Assembly (NCBI GenBank): GCA_040216555.1 | Contig: JAVJOW010000002.1 | Location: 1 to 64,000 of the forward strand | From: Arenibacter sp040216555 | GTDB lineage: Bacteria; Bacteroidota; Bacteroidia; Flavobacteriales; Flavobacteriaceae | DNA: 64,000 bases | Direction of reading: 5' to 3' | Shown here: piece by piece, positions 16,781 through 25,795 of the stretch | Layout: the number at the start of each line of letters is the position of its first letter | How positions within the stretch are numbered: position 1 is the stretch's first letter | Notes under the pieces: model-generated | Database searches by the model: none | The model's input: the letters and a program-made list of their open reading frames with translations, nothing else | Told to the model about the DNA's origin: nothing | Program-made: the position numbers and the translations under genes

Positions 16781-16913
16781 ATCATTATAAATTGGTGGAA
16801 CTACATAAACTGACGCAAGATTATAAAAATAAATCTACCTTCCCATATGCATTAGGAAATAATTAAGGATAGATGAATCGTACAAGCCAAGCCGCTTCAT
16901 AAATATTTTTGAT

Positions 16914-16921
16914 TATTTTTG
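16914..16921 (+). promoter_or_regulatory. Probable -7 box of the pyrH promoter
   Basis: TATTTTTG matches TAnnTTTG. No clear TTTG is seen 19 nt upstream. A start of transcription near 16928 lies after the first in-frame ATG (16923), which supports translation from 16944 instead. Confidence 0.45.
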
Positions 16922-16943
16922 CATGAAATTAATCAACATCAGG

Positions 16944-17651
16944 ATGCAATACAAAAGAATACTTTTAAAACTCAGTGGAGAAGCCCTTATGGGCACAAAG
17001 CAATACGGTATAGACGCTCAGCGTTTGTCCGAATATGCAGAGGAGATCAAGGAAGTTGTTGACAAAGGTATAGAAGTTGCTATTGTAATAGGTGGTGGCA
17101 ATATTTTCAGGGGATTGGCAGGGGCCAGTAACGGAATGGACAGGGTACAAGCGGACCATATGGGGATGTTGGCCACGGTGATAAATGGATTGGCCCTACA
17201 AAGTGCCTTGGAATTGCAAGGAGTACAGACCAGGTTACAATCTGCCATAAAAATAAATGAGGTAGCCGAACCTTTTATCAGAAGACGCGCCATGCGACAT
17301 TTGGAAAAAGGCAGAGTAGTTATATTTGGCGGGGGTACAGGAAATCCATATTTCACCACAGATTCCGCAGCTGTATTAAGAGCTATAGAAATTGAAGCCG
17401 ATGTAATTTTAAAAGGAACCCGAGTAGATGGTATTTATACCTCCGACCCGGAAAAAGACAAAACAGCCACCAAATTTGACACAATAACCTTTAAAGATGT
17501 ACTGACAAAGGGATTAAAAGTTATGGATACCACAGCCTTTACCCTAAGCCAGGAAAACGAATTGCCGATTGTTGTTTTTGACATGAACAAAAAAGGAAAC
17601 CTTATGAAATTGGTTTCCGGAGAGAATATAGGAACCGTCGTAAATCTATAG
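16944..17651 (+). CDS. pyrH: UMP kinase
   Basis: The 235-residue amino-acid-kinase-fold enzyme phosphorylates UMP to UDP for pyrimidine nucleotide synthesis. The ATP-binding start YKRILLKLSGEALMG, the glycine motif VIGGGNIFRG, RRAMRHLEKGRVVIFGGGTGNPYFTTD and ADVILKGTRVDGIY are all present. An ATG seven codons upstream (16923) is in frame, but the family starts at MQYKRILLK and the predicted transcript start lies beyond 16923, so 16944 is chosen. frr follows 41 nt later, an arrangement conserved in many bacteria that probably forms one operon ending at the hairpin 18261-18301. Confidence 0.97.
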   Translation: MQYKRILLKLSGEALMGTKQYGIDAQRLSEYAEEIKEVVDKGIEVAIVIGGGNIFRGLAGASNGMDRVQADHMGMLATVINGLALQSALELQGVQTRLQSAIKINEVAEPFIRRRAMRHLEKGRVVIFGGGTGNPYFTTDSAAVLRAIEIEADVILKGTRVDGIYTSDPEKDKTATKFDTITFKDVLTKGLKVMDTTAFTLSQENELPIVVFDMNKKGNLMKLVSGENIGTVVNL

Positions 17652-17692
17652 TTTCGGCACTATTTGTGTTAAACCATTAAAAAAAATAGCAT

Positions 17693-18247
17693 ATGAATGA
17701 AGAAATTAAATTTATACTGGATACTACCAAAGAAGGGATGGACAGTGCTATAGCACACCTTGAAAAGATGTTCTTAAAAATCAGAGCCGGAAAGGCAAGT
17801 CCGGTAATGTTATCCAGTGTAATGGTGGAATATTACGGCTCCCCAACTCCATTGTCCCAAGTTGCAAATGTGAATACCCCTGACGCAAGGACCCTGTCCG
17901 TTCAGCCGTGGGAAAAGAACATGCTACATGAAATTGAAAAAGCCATAATGAACGCCAATCTTGGATTTAATCCTATGAACAACGGTGATTTCGTAATCAT
18001 CAACGTACCTCCCTTAACGGAAGAAAGAAGAAGAGATTTGGCAAAACAGGCAAAGGCTGAAGCGGAAGACGCAAAGATCGGTGTACGTAATGCCCGGCAG
18101 GAAGCCAATAAAGAAGTTAGAAACCTGGAAGTGTCCGAAGATTTACAGAAGAGCGCAGAGGCCGATGTACAGGCACTCACGGATAAGTATATAAAAAAGA
18201 TAGATGCCTTCCTTGAAGCCAAGGAAGCGGAAATCATGAAGGTATAA
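17693..18247 (+). CDS. frr: Ribosome recycling factor
   Basis: The 184-residue tRNA-mimic protein splits the post-termination ribosome together with EF-G. It has the family length (about 185), the start of helix 1 followed by LKIRAGKASPVML, domain II with the block PTPLSQVANVNTPDARTL, and VPPLTEERRRDLAKQAK in the C-terminal helix region. It is the second gene of the pyrH-frr unit, and a strong terminator follows the stop codon. Confidence 0.98.
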   Translation: MNEEIKFILDTTKEGMDSAIAHLEKMFLKIRAGKASPVMLSSVMVEYYGSPTPLSQVANVNTPDARTLSVQPWEKNMLHEIEKAIMNANLGFNPMNNGDFVIINVPPLTEERRRDLAKQAKAEAEDAKIGVRNARQEANKEVRNLEVSEDLQKSAEADVQALTDKYIKKIDAFLEAKEAEIMKV

Positions 18248-18260
18248 TCCTTAAAGTACA

Positions 18261-18301
18261 AAAACAAAAAGAGCGATCACTTGGGTCGCTCTTTTTGTTT
18301 T
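18261..18301 (+). terminator. Rho-independent terminator after frr
   Basis: A 16-bp stem (18261-18276 with 18286-18301) has GAGCGA paired to TCGCTC at its tip, a 9-nt loop and a lower part made of A-run against T-run. It ends the pyrH-frr operon. Confidence 0.9.
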
Positions 18302-18355
18302 ACCCGACACTTACTATTTAGTACCAGCTTCCTAGGAACAATAACAATCATTCTC

Positions 18356-18363
18356 TACCTTTG
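18356..18363 (+). promoter_or_regulatory. Probable -7 box of the RND exporter gene
   Basis: TACCTTTG fits TAnnTTTG. It would give a leader of about 100 nt before the ATG at 18472. No -33 TTTG is visible at the expected distance. Confidence 0.4.
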
Positions 18364-18471
18364 CGCTCGAATAATTTTAGAATCCGAAAGACCTGTTTAA
18401 ATCATAACGGTTTATTGGTTTTTTTAGGTTTAAATGCCAAATAAGCATTCTGAAATAAGACGTTTCACTAA

Positions 18472-20874
18472 ATGGTTGCAAAGTTAACGCGAGGATTTTG
18501 GGCAAAAATAGCACGGATAATACTTAGGAACAGAATTATAATTCTAGTCCTACTGACCATTATGACTGTTTTTATGTCCATGCAATGGGACAAAATGAGG
18601 TTTTCCAATTCACAGGCCAACCTCCTGCCAGATCATCACCCTGTAAACCTGGAATATCTTTCCTTTCTAAAACAATTTGGGGAAGAAGGTAATGTAGTTG
18701 TTTTGGCCGTTAAGGACAGTTCCCTGTTTACCCCTAAAAAATTTAATCGCTGGAACAAGCTCAGTAAGCAATTGGGTGCATTTCCTGAGGTGGACTTTGT
18801 ACTGTCAACGGACAATTTACAAGAGCTGGTTAAAGACACTGTAAAACAAGAATTTGTTATGCAGCCTTTTATAAAACAAACCCCAAAAACTAAAAAGGAG
18901 ATTGACAGTCTAACCAATCATCTTTTTAACAATCTTCCTTTTTACGATAACCTTATCTACAATAAAAAAACACATACCATACGCAGTGTTATCTATTTGG
19001 ACAAAGATATTGTAAACACCTCCGTCCGTAAGGACTTTATATTGGAAGACCTGTCTACTTTGGTCAAAAATTTTGAAAAAGAAACCGGCCTCGATGTCCA
19101 TATTTCGGGCATGCCCTACATAAGAACAATGAACTCCCAAAATATCATTGATGAAATTGGGAAATTTATTCTTGCCGCACTAGGAGTCACCTCCTTGATC
19201 TTTTTTTTCTTTTTCAGAAGTTTTAGGGCTACGATTATTTCCATGTTCGTCGTAATTATCGGGGTTATGTGGGCTTTTGGAATCCTAGGACTGTTACAAT
19301 ATGAAATTACTGTACTTACCGCCCTAATTCCACCATTAATTATTGTTATAGGTATTCCCAACTGTATCTTTCTCATCAACAAATACCAACAGGAAGTTAA
19401 AAAGCACGGAAACCAGGCCTTGTCATTACAACGTGTAATCTCGAAAATTGGTAATGCCACCCTAATGACCAACGTTACTACCGCATCGGGTTTTGCCACA
19501 TTTATTATTACCGACAGTAAACTACTCAAAGAATTCGGAATTGTTGCCTCCATAAATATTATCGGAATTTTTGTGCTTTCCCTCCTGATAATTCCGATTA
19601 TCTATAGCTTTATGTCCCTTCCAAAACACAAGCATTTAAAACACTTGAATACCAGGTGGATAGAAACTTTTGTTAGCTGGATGGAAAGAATTGTAAGAGA
19701 GAGAAGGATTACCGTTTATATAGTATCCATTGCCCTTTTGGTCACCAGTATAATTGGAATTTATCAAATAGACATTTCCGGAAGCCCTATCGAGGACATG
19801 CCCAAAAAAGCCGAGTTCTTTCAGGACATACGCTTTTTTGAACAAGAGTTTGATGGAATAATGCCCGTAGAAATTGTGGTGGATACGGAGAGACCCAAAG
19901 GGGTCTTAAAACTTTCCACCCTTAGAAAAATGGACGAGTTGGGAGCGGTGATAAATGAAATTCCCGAACTTTCCAGACCTGTTTCGGTAGTAGACTTGGT
20001 TAAATATTCCAAACAGGCCTTTTACAGTGGCATCCCAAAATATTATCAATTGCCCACCTCCCAAGAAAATACTTTTATTATGGATGTCGCCCGCAAATCG
20101 GCAGACAACGGTAACCTATTGAACAGTTTTGTAGATAGCACCGGGCAGGTAGCCCGTATTACAACATACATGAAAGATGTTAAAACATCCAGAATGGAAA
20201 CCATAGAAGCCAAATTAAAAGAGAACATTGACAAAATCTTTCCTGCAGACAGGTATAAGGTTACCATGACCGGGAGTGCACTTCTATTTTTAAAGGGGAC
20301 CAAATATTTGGTAAAAAACCTGATCATGTCCCTTGCCTTGGCCATTGGCCTTATTGCCCTCTTTATGGCCTACCTTTTCCGATCGTTTAGAATGATCGTA
20401 ATTTCCTTGATACCCAACTTACTGCCACTGGTGATAACAGCAGGGGTTATGGGATTCGTAGGGGTACCGATTAAGCCTTCCACTATTTTGGTGTTTAGTA
20501 TTGCTTTTGGAATATCGGTGGACGACACCATACACTTTTTGGCCAAATACCGACAGGAACTTACCAGCAACCATTGGAGAATTAAAAAATCGGTCTATGC
20601 TGCCTTAAGAGAAACAGGCGTCAGCATGTTTTACACTTCCATTGTACTGTTCTTTGGCTTTTCGGTCTTCACTATTTCAAGTTTTGGAGGAACAGTAGCT
20701 TTAGGAGCATTGGTTTCCGCAACCTTATTGTTCGCCATGTTGGCCAACCTTATTTTATTACCCTCTTTACTCCTTTCTTTAGAAAGAAGCATTGCCAACA
20801 AACAGGTACTAAAAGAGCCACAAATAGACATTCTTCCCAAGGAAGAACTCAATATCCCGGACAAGGAGGAATAG
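18472..20874 (+). CDS. RND-superfamily exporter (MMPL/SSD type)
   Basis: This 800-residue inner-membrane protein has two similar halves. Each half has one membrane helix, a large periplasmic loop and a five-helix bundle, giving about 12 helices (first helix about residues 20-40, bundles about 225-380 and 610-770). Conserved motifs include LPDHHPVNLEYL in the first loop, RSFRATIISM and, in the second half, FGISVDDTIHFLAKYRQEL, the Asp-Asp pair of helix 10 expected to carry protons. It belongs to the predicted-exporter branch with SSD-like bundles rather than the tripartite AcrB type, since no fusion-protein gene is adjacent. Lipids or hydrophobic compounds are the likely cargo, but this is not shown. 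The C-terminal tail is acidic. Confidence 0.88.
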   Translation: MVAKLTRGFWAKIARIILRNRIIILVLLTIMTVFMSMQWDKMRFSNSQANLLPDHHPVNLEYLSFLKQFGEEGNVVVLAVKDSSLFTPKKFNRWNKLSKQLGAFPEVDFVLSTDNLQELVKDTVKQEFVMQPFIKQTPKTKKEIDSLTNHLFNNLPFYDNLIYNKKTHTIRSVIYLDKDIVNTSVRKDFILEDLSTLVKNFEKETGLDVHISGMPYIRTMNSQNIIDEIGKFILAALGVTSLIFFFFFRSFRATIISMFVVIIGVMWAFGILGLLQYEITVLTALIPPLIIVIGIPNCIFLINKYQQEVKKHGNQALSLQRVISKIGNATLMTNVTTASGFATFIITDSKLLKEFGIVASINIIGIFVLSLLIIPIIYSFMSLPKHKHLKHLNTRWIETFVSWMERIVRERRITVYIVSIALLVTSIIGIYQIDISGSPIEDMPKKAEFFQDIRFFEQEFDGIMPVEIVVDTERPKGVLKLSTLRKMDELGAVINEIPELSRPVSVVDLVKYSKQAFYSGIPKYYQLPTSQENTFIMDVARKSADNGNLLNSFVDSTGQVARITTYMKDVKTSRMETIEAKLKENIDKIFPADRYKVTMTGSALLFLKGTKYLVKNLIMSLALAIGLIALFMAYLFRSFRMIVISLIPNLLPLVITAGVMGFVGVPIKPSTILVFSIAFGISVDDTIHFLAKYRQELTSNHWRIKKSVYAALRETGVSMFYTSIVLFFGFSVFTISSFGGTVALGALVSATLLFAMLANLILLPSLLLSLERSIANKQVLKEPQIDILPKEELNIPDKEE

Positions 20875-20976
20875 TCCATTTAGTAAAATATTTTTTAGCC
20901 GGCACATATAGATATACACCCAATATATATTTTTGCAAAAAGGCTATCTTTGCCACTTAATTTAGAAGGAATTCAA

Positions 20977-22410
20977 ATGAACACATTTAGCGTAAAAGAG
21001 CTACTATCCCCAGAACATTTACACCAAGAAGTTATTGTTAACGGTTGGGTAAAAACCTACAGGAGCAATAGATTTATTGCTTTAAATGATGGGTCTACCA
21101 TAAACAACATTCAATGCGTAGTAGATTTTGAGGAATTTGATGAAAATTTACTAAAACAAATTAATACCGGAGCTGCAGTTAAAATAAGCGGCACCTTGGT
21201 TGAAAGCCAAGGAAAGGGGCAGTCCGTGGAGATACAGGTCAAGGAAATAAAGGTTCATGGTGGAGCAGACCCCGAGCTCTACCCTATTCAACCTAAAAAA
21301 CACTCCCTGGAATTTTTGCGGGAAAAGGCACATCTCCGCGTAAGAACAAACACTTTTGCAGCGATCATGAGGGTTCGTTCGGCCCTTTCGTTTGCCGTAC
21401 ATCAATATTTTCAAAAAAATGGATTCTTTTACGTTCATACTCCTATAATTACGGGATCGGATGCGGAAGGTGCTGGAGAAATGTTCCGAGTGTCTACCTT
21501 GGACAATAAAAAGCCGCCTTTAACGGACGATGGTGAGATTGACTATAAGGAAGATTTTTTTGGAAAAGAGACTAATTTAACGGTATCGGGACAGCTTGAA
21601 GCCGAAACTTATGCCATGGGACTTGGGAAGGTCTATACTTTTGGCCCCACTTTTAGGGCCGAAAACTCCAACACTTCAAGACATTTGGCCGAATTTTGGA
21701 TGATAGAGCCCGAGGTGGCCTTTAACGACCTGGATTCCAATATGGATCTGGCCGAAGACTTCATAAAGGAAGTCATTAATTATGCTTTGGAAAATTGTCT
21801 GGAAGACCTGCAATTCCTGGAACAGCGATTATTGGACGAGGAAAAGAGCAAGCCTCAGGCCGAGCGCAGTGAGATGCCATTGATAGAAAAACTTAAGTTT
21901 GTTTCGGACAATACTTTTAAGAGAGTAACTTACACCGAAGCTATAGACATTCTTAGAAACAGTAAACCCAACAAAAAGAAGCAATTTAAATACCTTATTG
22001 ATGAATGGGGAGCAGACCTACAAAGTGAGCACGAACGCTTCTTAGTTGAAAAGCATTTTAAATGCCCTGTAATACTATTCGATTATCCAGCCAAAATAAA
22101 GGCATTTTATATGCGTTTAAATGAGGATGGCAAGACGGTCAGGGCCATGGACATCCTATTCCCAGGTATTGGTGAAATAGTAGGTGGGTCTCAGCGCGAG
22201 GAACGCTTGGACATCCTATTGGAAAAGATCAAGGCTTTAGGGATCGATGAAAAGGAACTTTGGTGGTATTTGGATCTTAGAAAATTTGGAACTGCCGTTC
22301 ATAGTGGCTTTGGACTAGGTTTTGAAAGATTGGTATTGTTTGCAACAGGAATGGGCAATATCAGGGACGTAATACCTTTTCCTAGAACGCCGCAGAATGC
22401 TGAATTCTAA
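20977..22410 (+). CDS. asnS: Asparaginyl-tRNA synthetase
   Basis: The 477-residue class II synthetase has an N-terminal OB-fold anticodon-binding domain (about 1-105, VNGWVKTYRSNRFIALNDG). The catalytic core has motif 2 FRAENSNTSRHLAEFWMIEPE-like sequence around residue 225 and motif 3 GFGLGFERLVLFATGM near the C-terminus. It charges tRNA-Asn directly. A TTG at 20950 would add nine residues; the ATG at 20977 is the usual family start (MNTFSVKELL). A TATCTTTG box at 20945-20952 may be its -7 element, which would also exclude the upstream TTG. rpoN follows 40 nt downstream. Confidence 0.97.
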   Translation: MNTFSVKELLSPEHLHQEVIVNGWVKTYRSNRFIALNDGSTINNIQCVVDFEEFDENLLKQINTGAAVKISGTLVESQGKGQSVEIQVKEIKVHGGADPELYPIQPKKHSLEFLREKAHLRVRTNTFAAIMRVRSALSFAVHQYFQKNGFFYVHTPIITGSDAEGAGEMFRVSTLDNKKPPLTDDGEIDYKEDFFGKETNLTVSGQLEAETYAMGLGKVYTFGPTFRAENSNTSRHLAEFWMIEPEVAFNDLDSNMDLAEDFIKEVINYALENCLEDLQFLEQRLLDEEKSKPQAERSEMPLIEKLKFVSDNTFKRVTYTEAIDILRNSKPNKKKQFKYLIDEWGADLQSEHERFLVEKHFKCPVILFDYPAKIKAFYMRLNEDGKTVRAMDILFPGIGEIVGGSQREERLDILLEKIKALGIDEKELWWYLDLRKFGTAVHSGFGLGFERLVLFATGMGNIRDVIPFPRTPQNAEF

Positions 22411-22450
22411 TCTTTATTCTTTAACTTTATAAGATAGATTACCGTTATAA

Positions 22451-23908
22451 ATGCTGAAACAACACCTACAGTTTAAATTATCGCAGAAATTATCTCCACA
22501 ACAAATACAGTTGATGAAGTTGATTCAATTGCCAACGCAGGCCTTTGAACAAAGATTAAAACAAGAACTGGAGGAAAACCCTGCCCTGGAAACTGGAAAG
22601 GAAGAAGGTGAAAGCCAAGATGATGATTTTGAGGATTTGTACGACAACGAAACCGATAGTGAAAGCATAAGTGCGGAAGATATCAATATTGATGATTATT
22701 TAAGTGATGACGAGATTCCCGATTATCGCACACAAGCCAATAATTACAGTTCCGATGATGAGGAAAAAAATGTTCCATATGCGGCCGGGATTTCTTTTAA
22801 TCAATATCTTATAAATCAGCTAAACACTATTTATTTAACTGATGAGGAATGGTCCATTGCCGAATTTTTAGTGGGGAGCGTAGATGAGAGCGGGTATATA
22901 AGAAGACCGCTTGCAGATATAATGGACGACCTGGCCTTTACCCAAAACATCTATACAGAGGAAAAGACTATTGAAAAAGTATTGCACATAGTTCAGGATC
23001 TTGACCCTGCCGGTGTAGCCGCCAGAACACTGGAAGAATGCCTTCTTCTTCAATTAAAAAGGAAGGAACTGACCCCCAGTGTAGAATTGGCCATTCAGTT
23101 GTTGGAAAAATCCTTTGAACAGTTTACCAAAAAGCACTATCAAAAACTTATTCAAAAACACAATATTACGGAAGAGCAGCTTAAGGATGCCATTGCCGAA
23201 ATTGAACGCTTAAATCCTAAACCGGGAGGTTCCTATTCCGGGAATAATAGAATTGTGGAACACGTGGTCCCCGATTTTTCCATTCGTATTGTAGACGGGG
23301 AATTGGAGCTTACCTTAAACGGAAGAAATGCACCTGAGCTACATGTTTCACGAGAGTATAACAACATGTTGGAAGGGTACAAAAACTCCAAGGAAAAGTC
23401 GAAGTCCCAAAAGGACACCGTGATGTTCATTAAACAGAAGTTGGATGCAGCCAAATGGTTTATTGACGCCATAAGACAGCGTCAACAAACCCTTTATATT
23501 ACCATGAACGAGATCATGGAATATCAAAAAGAGTACTTCCTAACCGGTGATGAACGCAAACTGCGCCCGATGATCCTGAAGGACATAGCCGATGGTATTG
23601 GTATGGACGTTTCTACAGTCTCCAGGGTAGCCAACAGTAAATACGTTGATACGCCTTATGGGACAAAACTGATCAAGGACTACTTTTCCGAATCCATGAA
23701 AAACGATCAGGGAGAAGATGTATCGACCAAGGAAATAAAAAAGATTTTGGAAACTGTTATTGGAGAGGAAACCAAGAAAAAACCGTTAACGGACGATAAA
23801 TTGGCCGCTATTCTCAAAGAAAAAGGTTACCCCATTGCCCGACGTACCGTTGCAAAATATAGGGAACAACTGGATATTCCGGTGGCCAGGTTGAGAAAAC
23901 AGATTTAA
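22451..23908 (+). CDS. rpoN: RNA polymerase sigma-54 factor
   Basis: The 485-residue protein has the three sigma-54 regions. Region I is glutamine-rich (QKLSPQQIQLMKLIQLP) and ends in EENPALE. Region II is acidic (about 55-110). Region III holds the core-binding and helix-turn-helix parts, with IADGIGMDVSTVSRVANSKYV, and the RpoN box ARRTVAKYRE at about 463-472, which reads the -24 GG element. It directs transcription that depends on AAA+ activators; no such activator is encoded in this window. The stop overlaps the start of the next gene by one base (TAATG). Confidence 0.97.
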   Translation: MLKQHLQFKLSQKLSPQQIQLMKLIQLPTQAFEQRLKQELEENPALETGKEEGESQDDDFEDLYDNETDSESISAEDINIDDYLSDDEIPDYRTQANNYSSDDEEKNVPYAAGISFNQYLINQLNTIYLTDEEWSIAEFLVGSVDESGYIRRPLADIMDDLAFTQNIYTEEKTIEKVLHIVQDLDPAGVAARTLEECLLLQLKRKELTPSVELAIQLLEKSFEQFTKKHYQKLIQKHNITEEQLKDAIAEIERLNPKPGGSYSGNNRIVEHVVPDFSIRIVDGELELTLNGRNAPELHVSREYNNMLEGYKNSKEKSKSQKDTVMFIKQKLDAAKWFIDAIRQRQQTLYITMNEIMEYQKEYFLTGDERKLRPMILKDIADGIGMDVSTVSRVANSKYVDTPYGTKLIKDYFSESMKNDQGEDVSTKEIKKILETVIGEETKKKPLTDDKLAAILKEKGYPIARRTVAKYREQLDIPVARLRKQI

Positions 23909-24513
23909 TGCGACTATTCCTAAAGATCACGTCTTACCTTTTACACCCACTTTTTATACCATTTGCAGGCACCATAGCCTATTTCCTGATTACCCCCAAA
24001 TACAGTCCATTGGAAGTACAGAGCGGAAACATTTTGCCCATATTTATACTCACCATAATCATACCGATTATATTCTACCTTATCTTGCGCAATCTGGGTT
24101 TTGTAAGCTCCGTATTCATGCCCAATCTTCAAGAAAGGAAATACCCTATTTATATTAGCCTAGGACTGCTTATAATGGTCTTATTTAAGGTAATCCCCAA
24201 TAACTTTACCATAGAGTTGCATTACTATTTTTTAGGGCTTATAGCGGGCCTATTTAGCGCCCTTGTGTTATTATTTCTTAACTTCAAGTGCAGTTTGCAC
24301 CTATTGGGAATGGGAAGCCTGTTAATGTACTTAATAAACCTGAGTATACACTTTGAAATTAATGTTACCATTGCCATCAGCATAGTAACATTGCTCAGTG
24401 GCCTAGCAGCCACCTCCAGACTATATTTGAACGCACACACCAAAGCAGAGGTCATCATTGGCTTTGCCATTGGCCTGTTCACCCAATTATTTACGATTAA
24501 ATTTTGGCTATAA
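23908..24513 (+). CDS. PAP2-like membrane protein
   Basis: The 201-residue protein has about six hydrophobic helices. Near the C-terminus, ATSRLYLNAHTKAEVIIGF resembles the last PAP2 phosphatase motif (SR followed by H and an acidic residue at the usual spacing). The first PAP2 motif, KxxxxxxRP, is not recognisable, so a phosphatase activity is doubtful. It is translationally coupled to rpoN by a one-base overlap, a pairing I recall from other Flavobacteriaceae. Its 3' end overlaps the convergent porT gene by 6 nt. A role in lipid phosphate metabolism is possible but unproven. Confidence 0.75.
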   Translation: MRLFLKITSYLLHPLFIPFAGTIAYFLITPKYSPLEVQSGNILPIFILTIIIPIIFYLILRNLGFVSSVFMPNLQERKYPIYISLGLLIMVLFKVIPNNFTIELHYYFLGLIAGLFSALVLLFLNFKCSLHLLGMGSLLMYLINLSIHFEINVTIAISIVTLLSGLAATSRLYLNAHTKAEVIIGFAIGLFTQLFTIKFWL

Positions 24514-25200
24514 AATATAGAAAATAAGTCCCACCTTCAGCGGCTTAATTTCAATGACTTCACCGGATTGTTCCATCACCCCATCATTAAACAGCGAACT
24601 GAGTGCATAATAAATATGAACATTGAAGGTATTGTATCCTACATTTAAGGTTAGACCATATTGAAAGTCCCTTATATCCCTGTTTACAAAGACTATTCTC
24701 TCAGAGCTTGAAACATATTTGGACCTACCGTCAAAAACATAACCAAGTTTAACACCGGTATATATCCTCCAAAACTTATATTCCTCAGGGGTTGAATTGC
24801 GCCATCTAAACTGAAAGGGAACCTCCAAGACATGAGTGGAAATTTTATTTCTCTTGAAATCTGCATCGCTGTCCAAAACTGTATATTCTACATCAGATCC
24901 CTGCTTGGAAGCCAACAAATTGGTGTAATAGGAATTTATACCATAACCCAAACCAATACCGATACCCATGGTTCGTTCGTAACTTAACGGAATATCCTTT
25001 ATAAAACCGCCCTGTAAACCGTATGACAGGTTTCTTTGGGAAACATCGGTAGGAAGATTAGTGGCAAAATTATAGGTAAGTCCGAAATAAAATTGATCTT
25101 CCAAATATTTCCTATCCACGTCCCTCTTGGATTCCAAAACTTGCCCAATAACAAAAGCACTGGAAAACAAAAGTATTGTACATATGACGCAACATCTCAT
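24508..25200 (-). CDS. porT: PorT/SprT-type outer-membrane protein of type IX secretion and gliding
   Basis: The 230-residue protein has a Sec signal peptide ending near Gln20 (VIGQ) and a beta-barrel-like body of alternating hydrophobic strands ending in aromatic GLIFYIL. Family-specific blocks are KYLEDQFYFGLTYNF, RNLSYGLQGGFIKDIPL and WRIYTGVKLGYVFDGRS. PorT (SprT in Flavobacterium) is needed for secretion of gingipain-like proteins and adhesins through the type IX system; its exact step is unsettled. It lies downstream of the exbB/exbD cluster on the same strand, but a hairpin terminator separates them. The 3' end overlaps the convergent PAP2-like gene by 6 nt. Confidence 0.82.
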   Translation of the reverse strand: MRCCVICTILLFSSAFVIGQVLESKRDVDRKYLEDQFYFGLTYNFATNLPTDVSQRNLSYGLQGGFIKDIPLSYERTMGIGIGLGYGINSYYTNLLASKQGSDVEYTVLDSDADFKRNKISTHVLEVPFQFRWRNSTPEEYKFWRIYTGVKLGYVFDGRSKYVSSSERIVFVNRDIRDFQYGLTLNVGYNTFNVHIYYALSSLFNDGVMEQSGEVIEIKPLKVGLIFYIL

Positions 25201-25230
25201 AGCCCTTTAAAGGTAATTAATTAAACATAA

Positions 25231-25264
25231 AAAACGCTTCAAATATATACATTTGAAGCGTTTT
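25231..25264. terminator. Terminator between exbD and porT
   Basis: A perfect 14-bp stem, AAAACGCTTCAAAT with ATTTGAAGCGTTTT, has a 6-nt loop. The four terminal A/T pairs give a short T-run in both directions. It probably limits readthrough from the exb operon into porT. Confidence 0.8.
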
Positions 25265-25287
25265 AAATTCTCTTATCCTTTTACTAA

Positions 25288-25770
25288 CTATTGCAAATTC
25301 CTGAATGCATCACCTTCATAGGTGGTATAATTTACTTTCAAGGCGTTTACTTTTCTAAGTTCTTGTTTTATATCGGAAATAATACCCATATTGGCTTCCT
25401 TGTCCACCTTAAGTGCGGTTGTCAATACATTTTGTAATTCCTGTGGCTTTTTGGCCCTTTCCATCAAAATATAATCTCCAACTTCGGATGCGTCGGCAAA
25501 TTTATCATTCAACTGAATTTTGGATTCCGTACCATAGGTCTTCTCATATTCACGGGTAGGTTTCCCAACATAAATATAAATTACCCTATCTTTCTTCTCC
25601 AATTTTTTGATTTCCGTAGCATTTGGCAGGACGTTTTCAACCTTCAAGGTACTATCTTTCATCACTGTAACCGTCATAAAGAAGAACAAAAGCATAAAAA
25701 CGATATCCGGCAAGGATGCTGTATTCACCGCAGGTAAGGCCGCATCTTTTTTCTTATTAAATTTTGACAT
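25288..25770 (-). CDS. exbD: ExbD/TolR-family energy transducer, second copy
   Basis: The 160-residue protein has one N-terminal membrane helix preceded by SLPDIVFML; Asp22 is the conserved residue that carries protons through the ExbB-ExbD motor. The periplasmic part (about 45-160) is longer than E. coli ExbD (141 residues in total) and Lys-rich. It works with ExbB to drive TonB-dependent uptake or a TolA-like system. It is the last gene of a four-gene minus-strand operon and lies 25 nt after the first exbD. Confidence 0.92.
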   Translation of the reverse strand: MSKFNKKKDAALPAVNTASLPDIVFMLLFFFMTVTVMKDSTLKVENVLPNATEIKKLEKKDRVIYIYVGKPTREYEKTYGTESKIQLNDKFADASEVGDYILMERAKKPQELQNVLTTALKVDKEANMGIISDIKQELRKVNALKVNYTTYEGDAFRNLQ

Positions 25771-25795
25771 AGTATCTTGTTTTTAACTTCTCAAT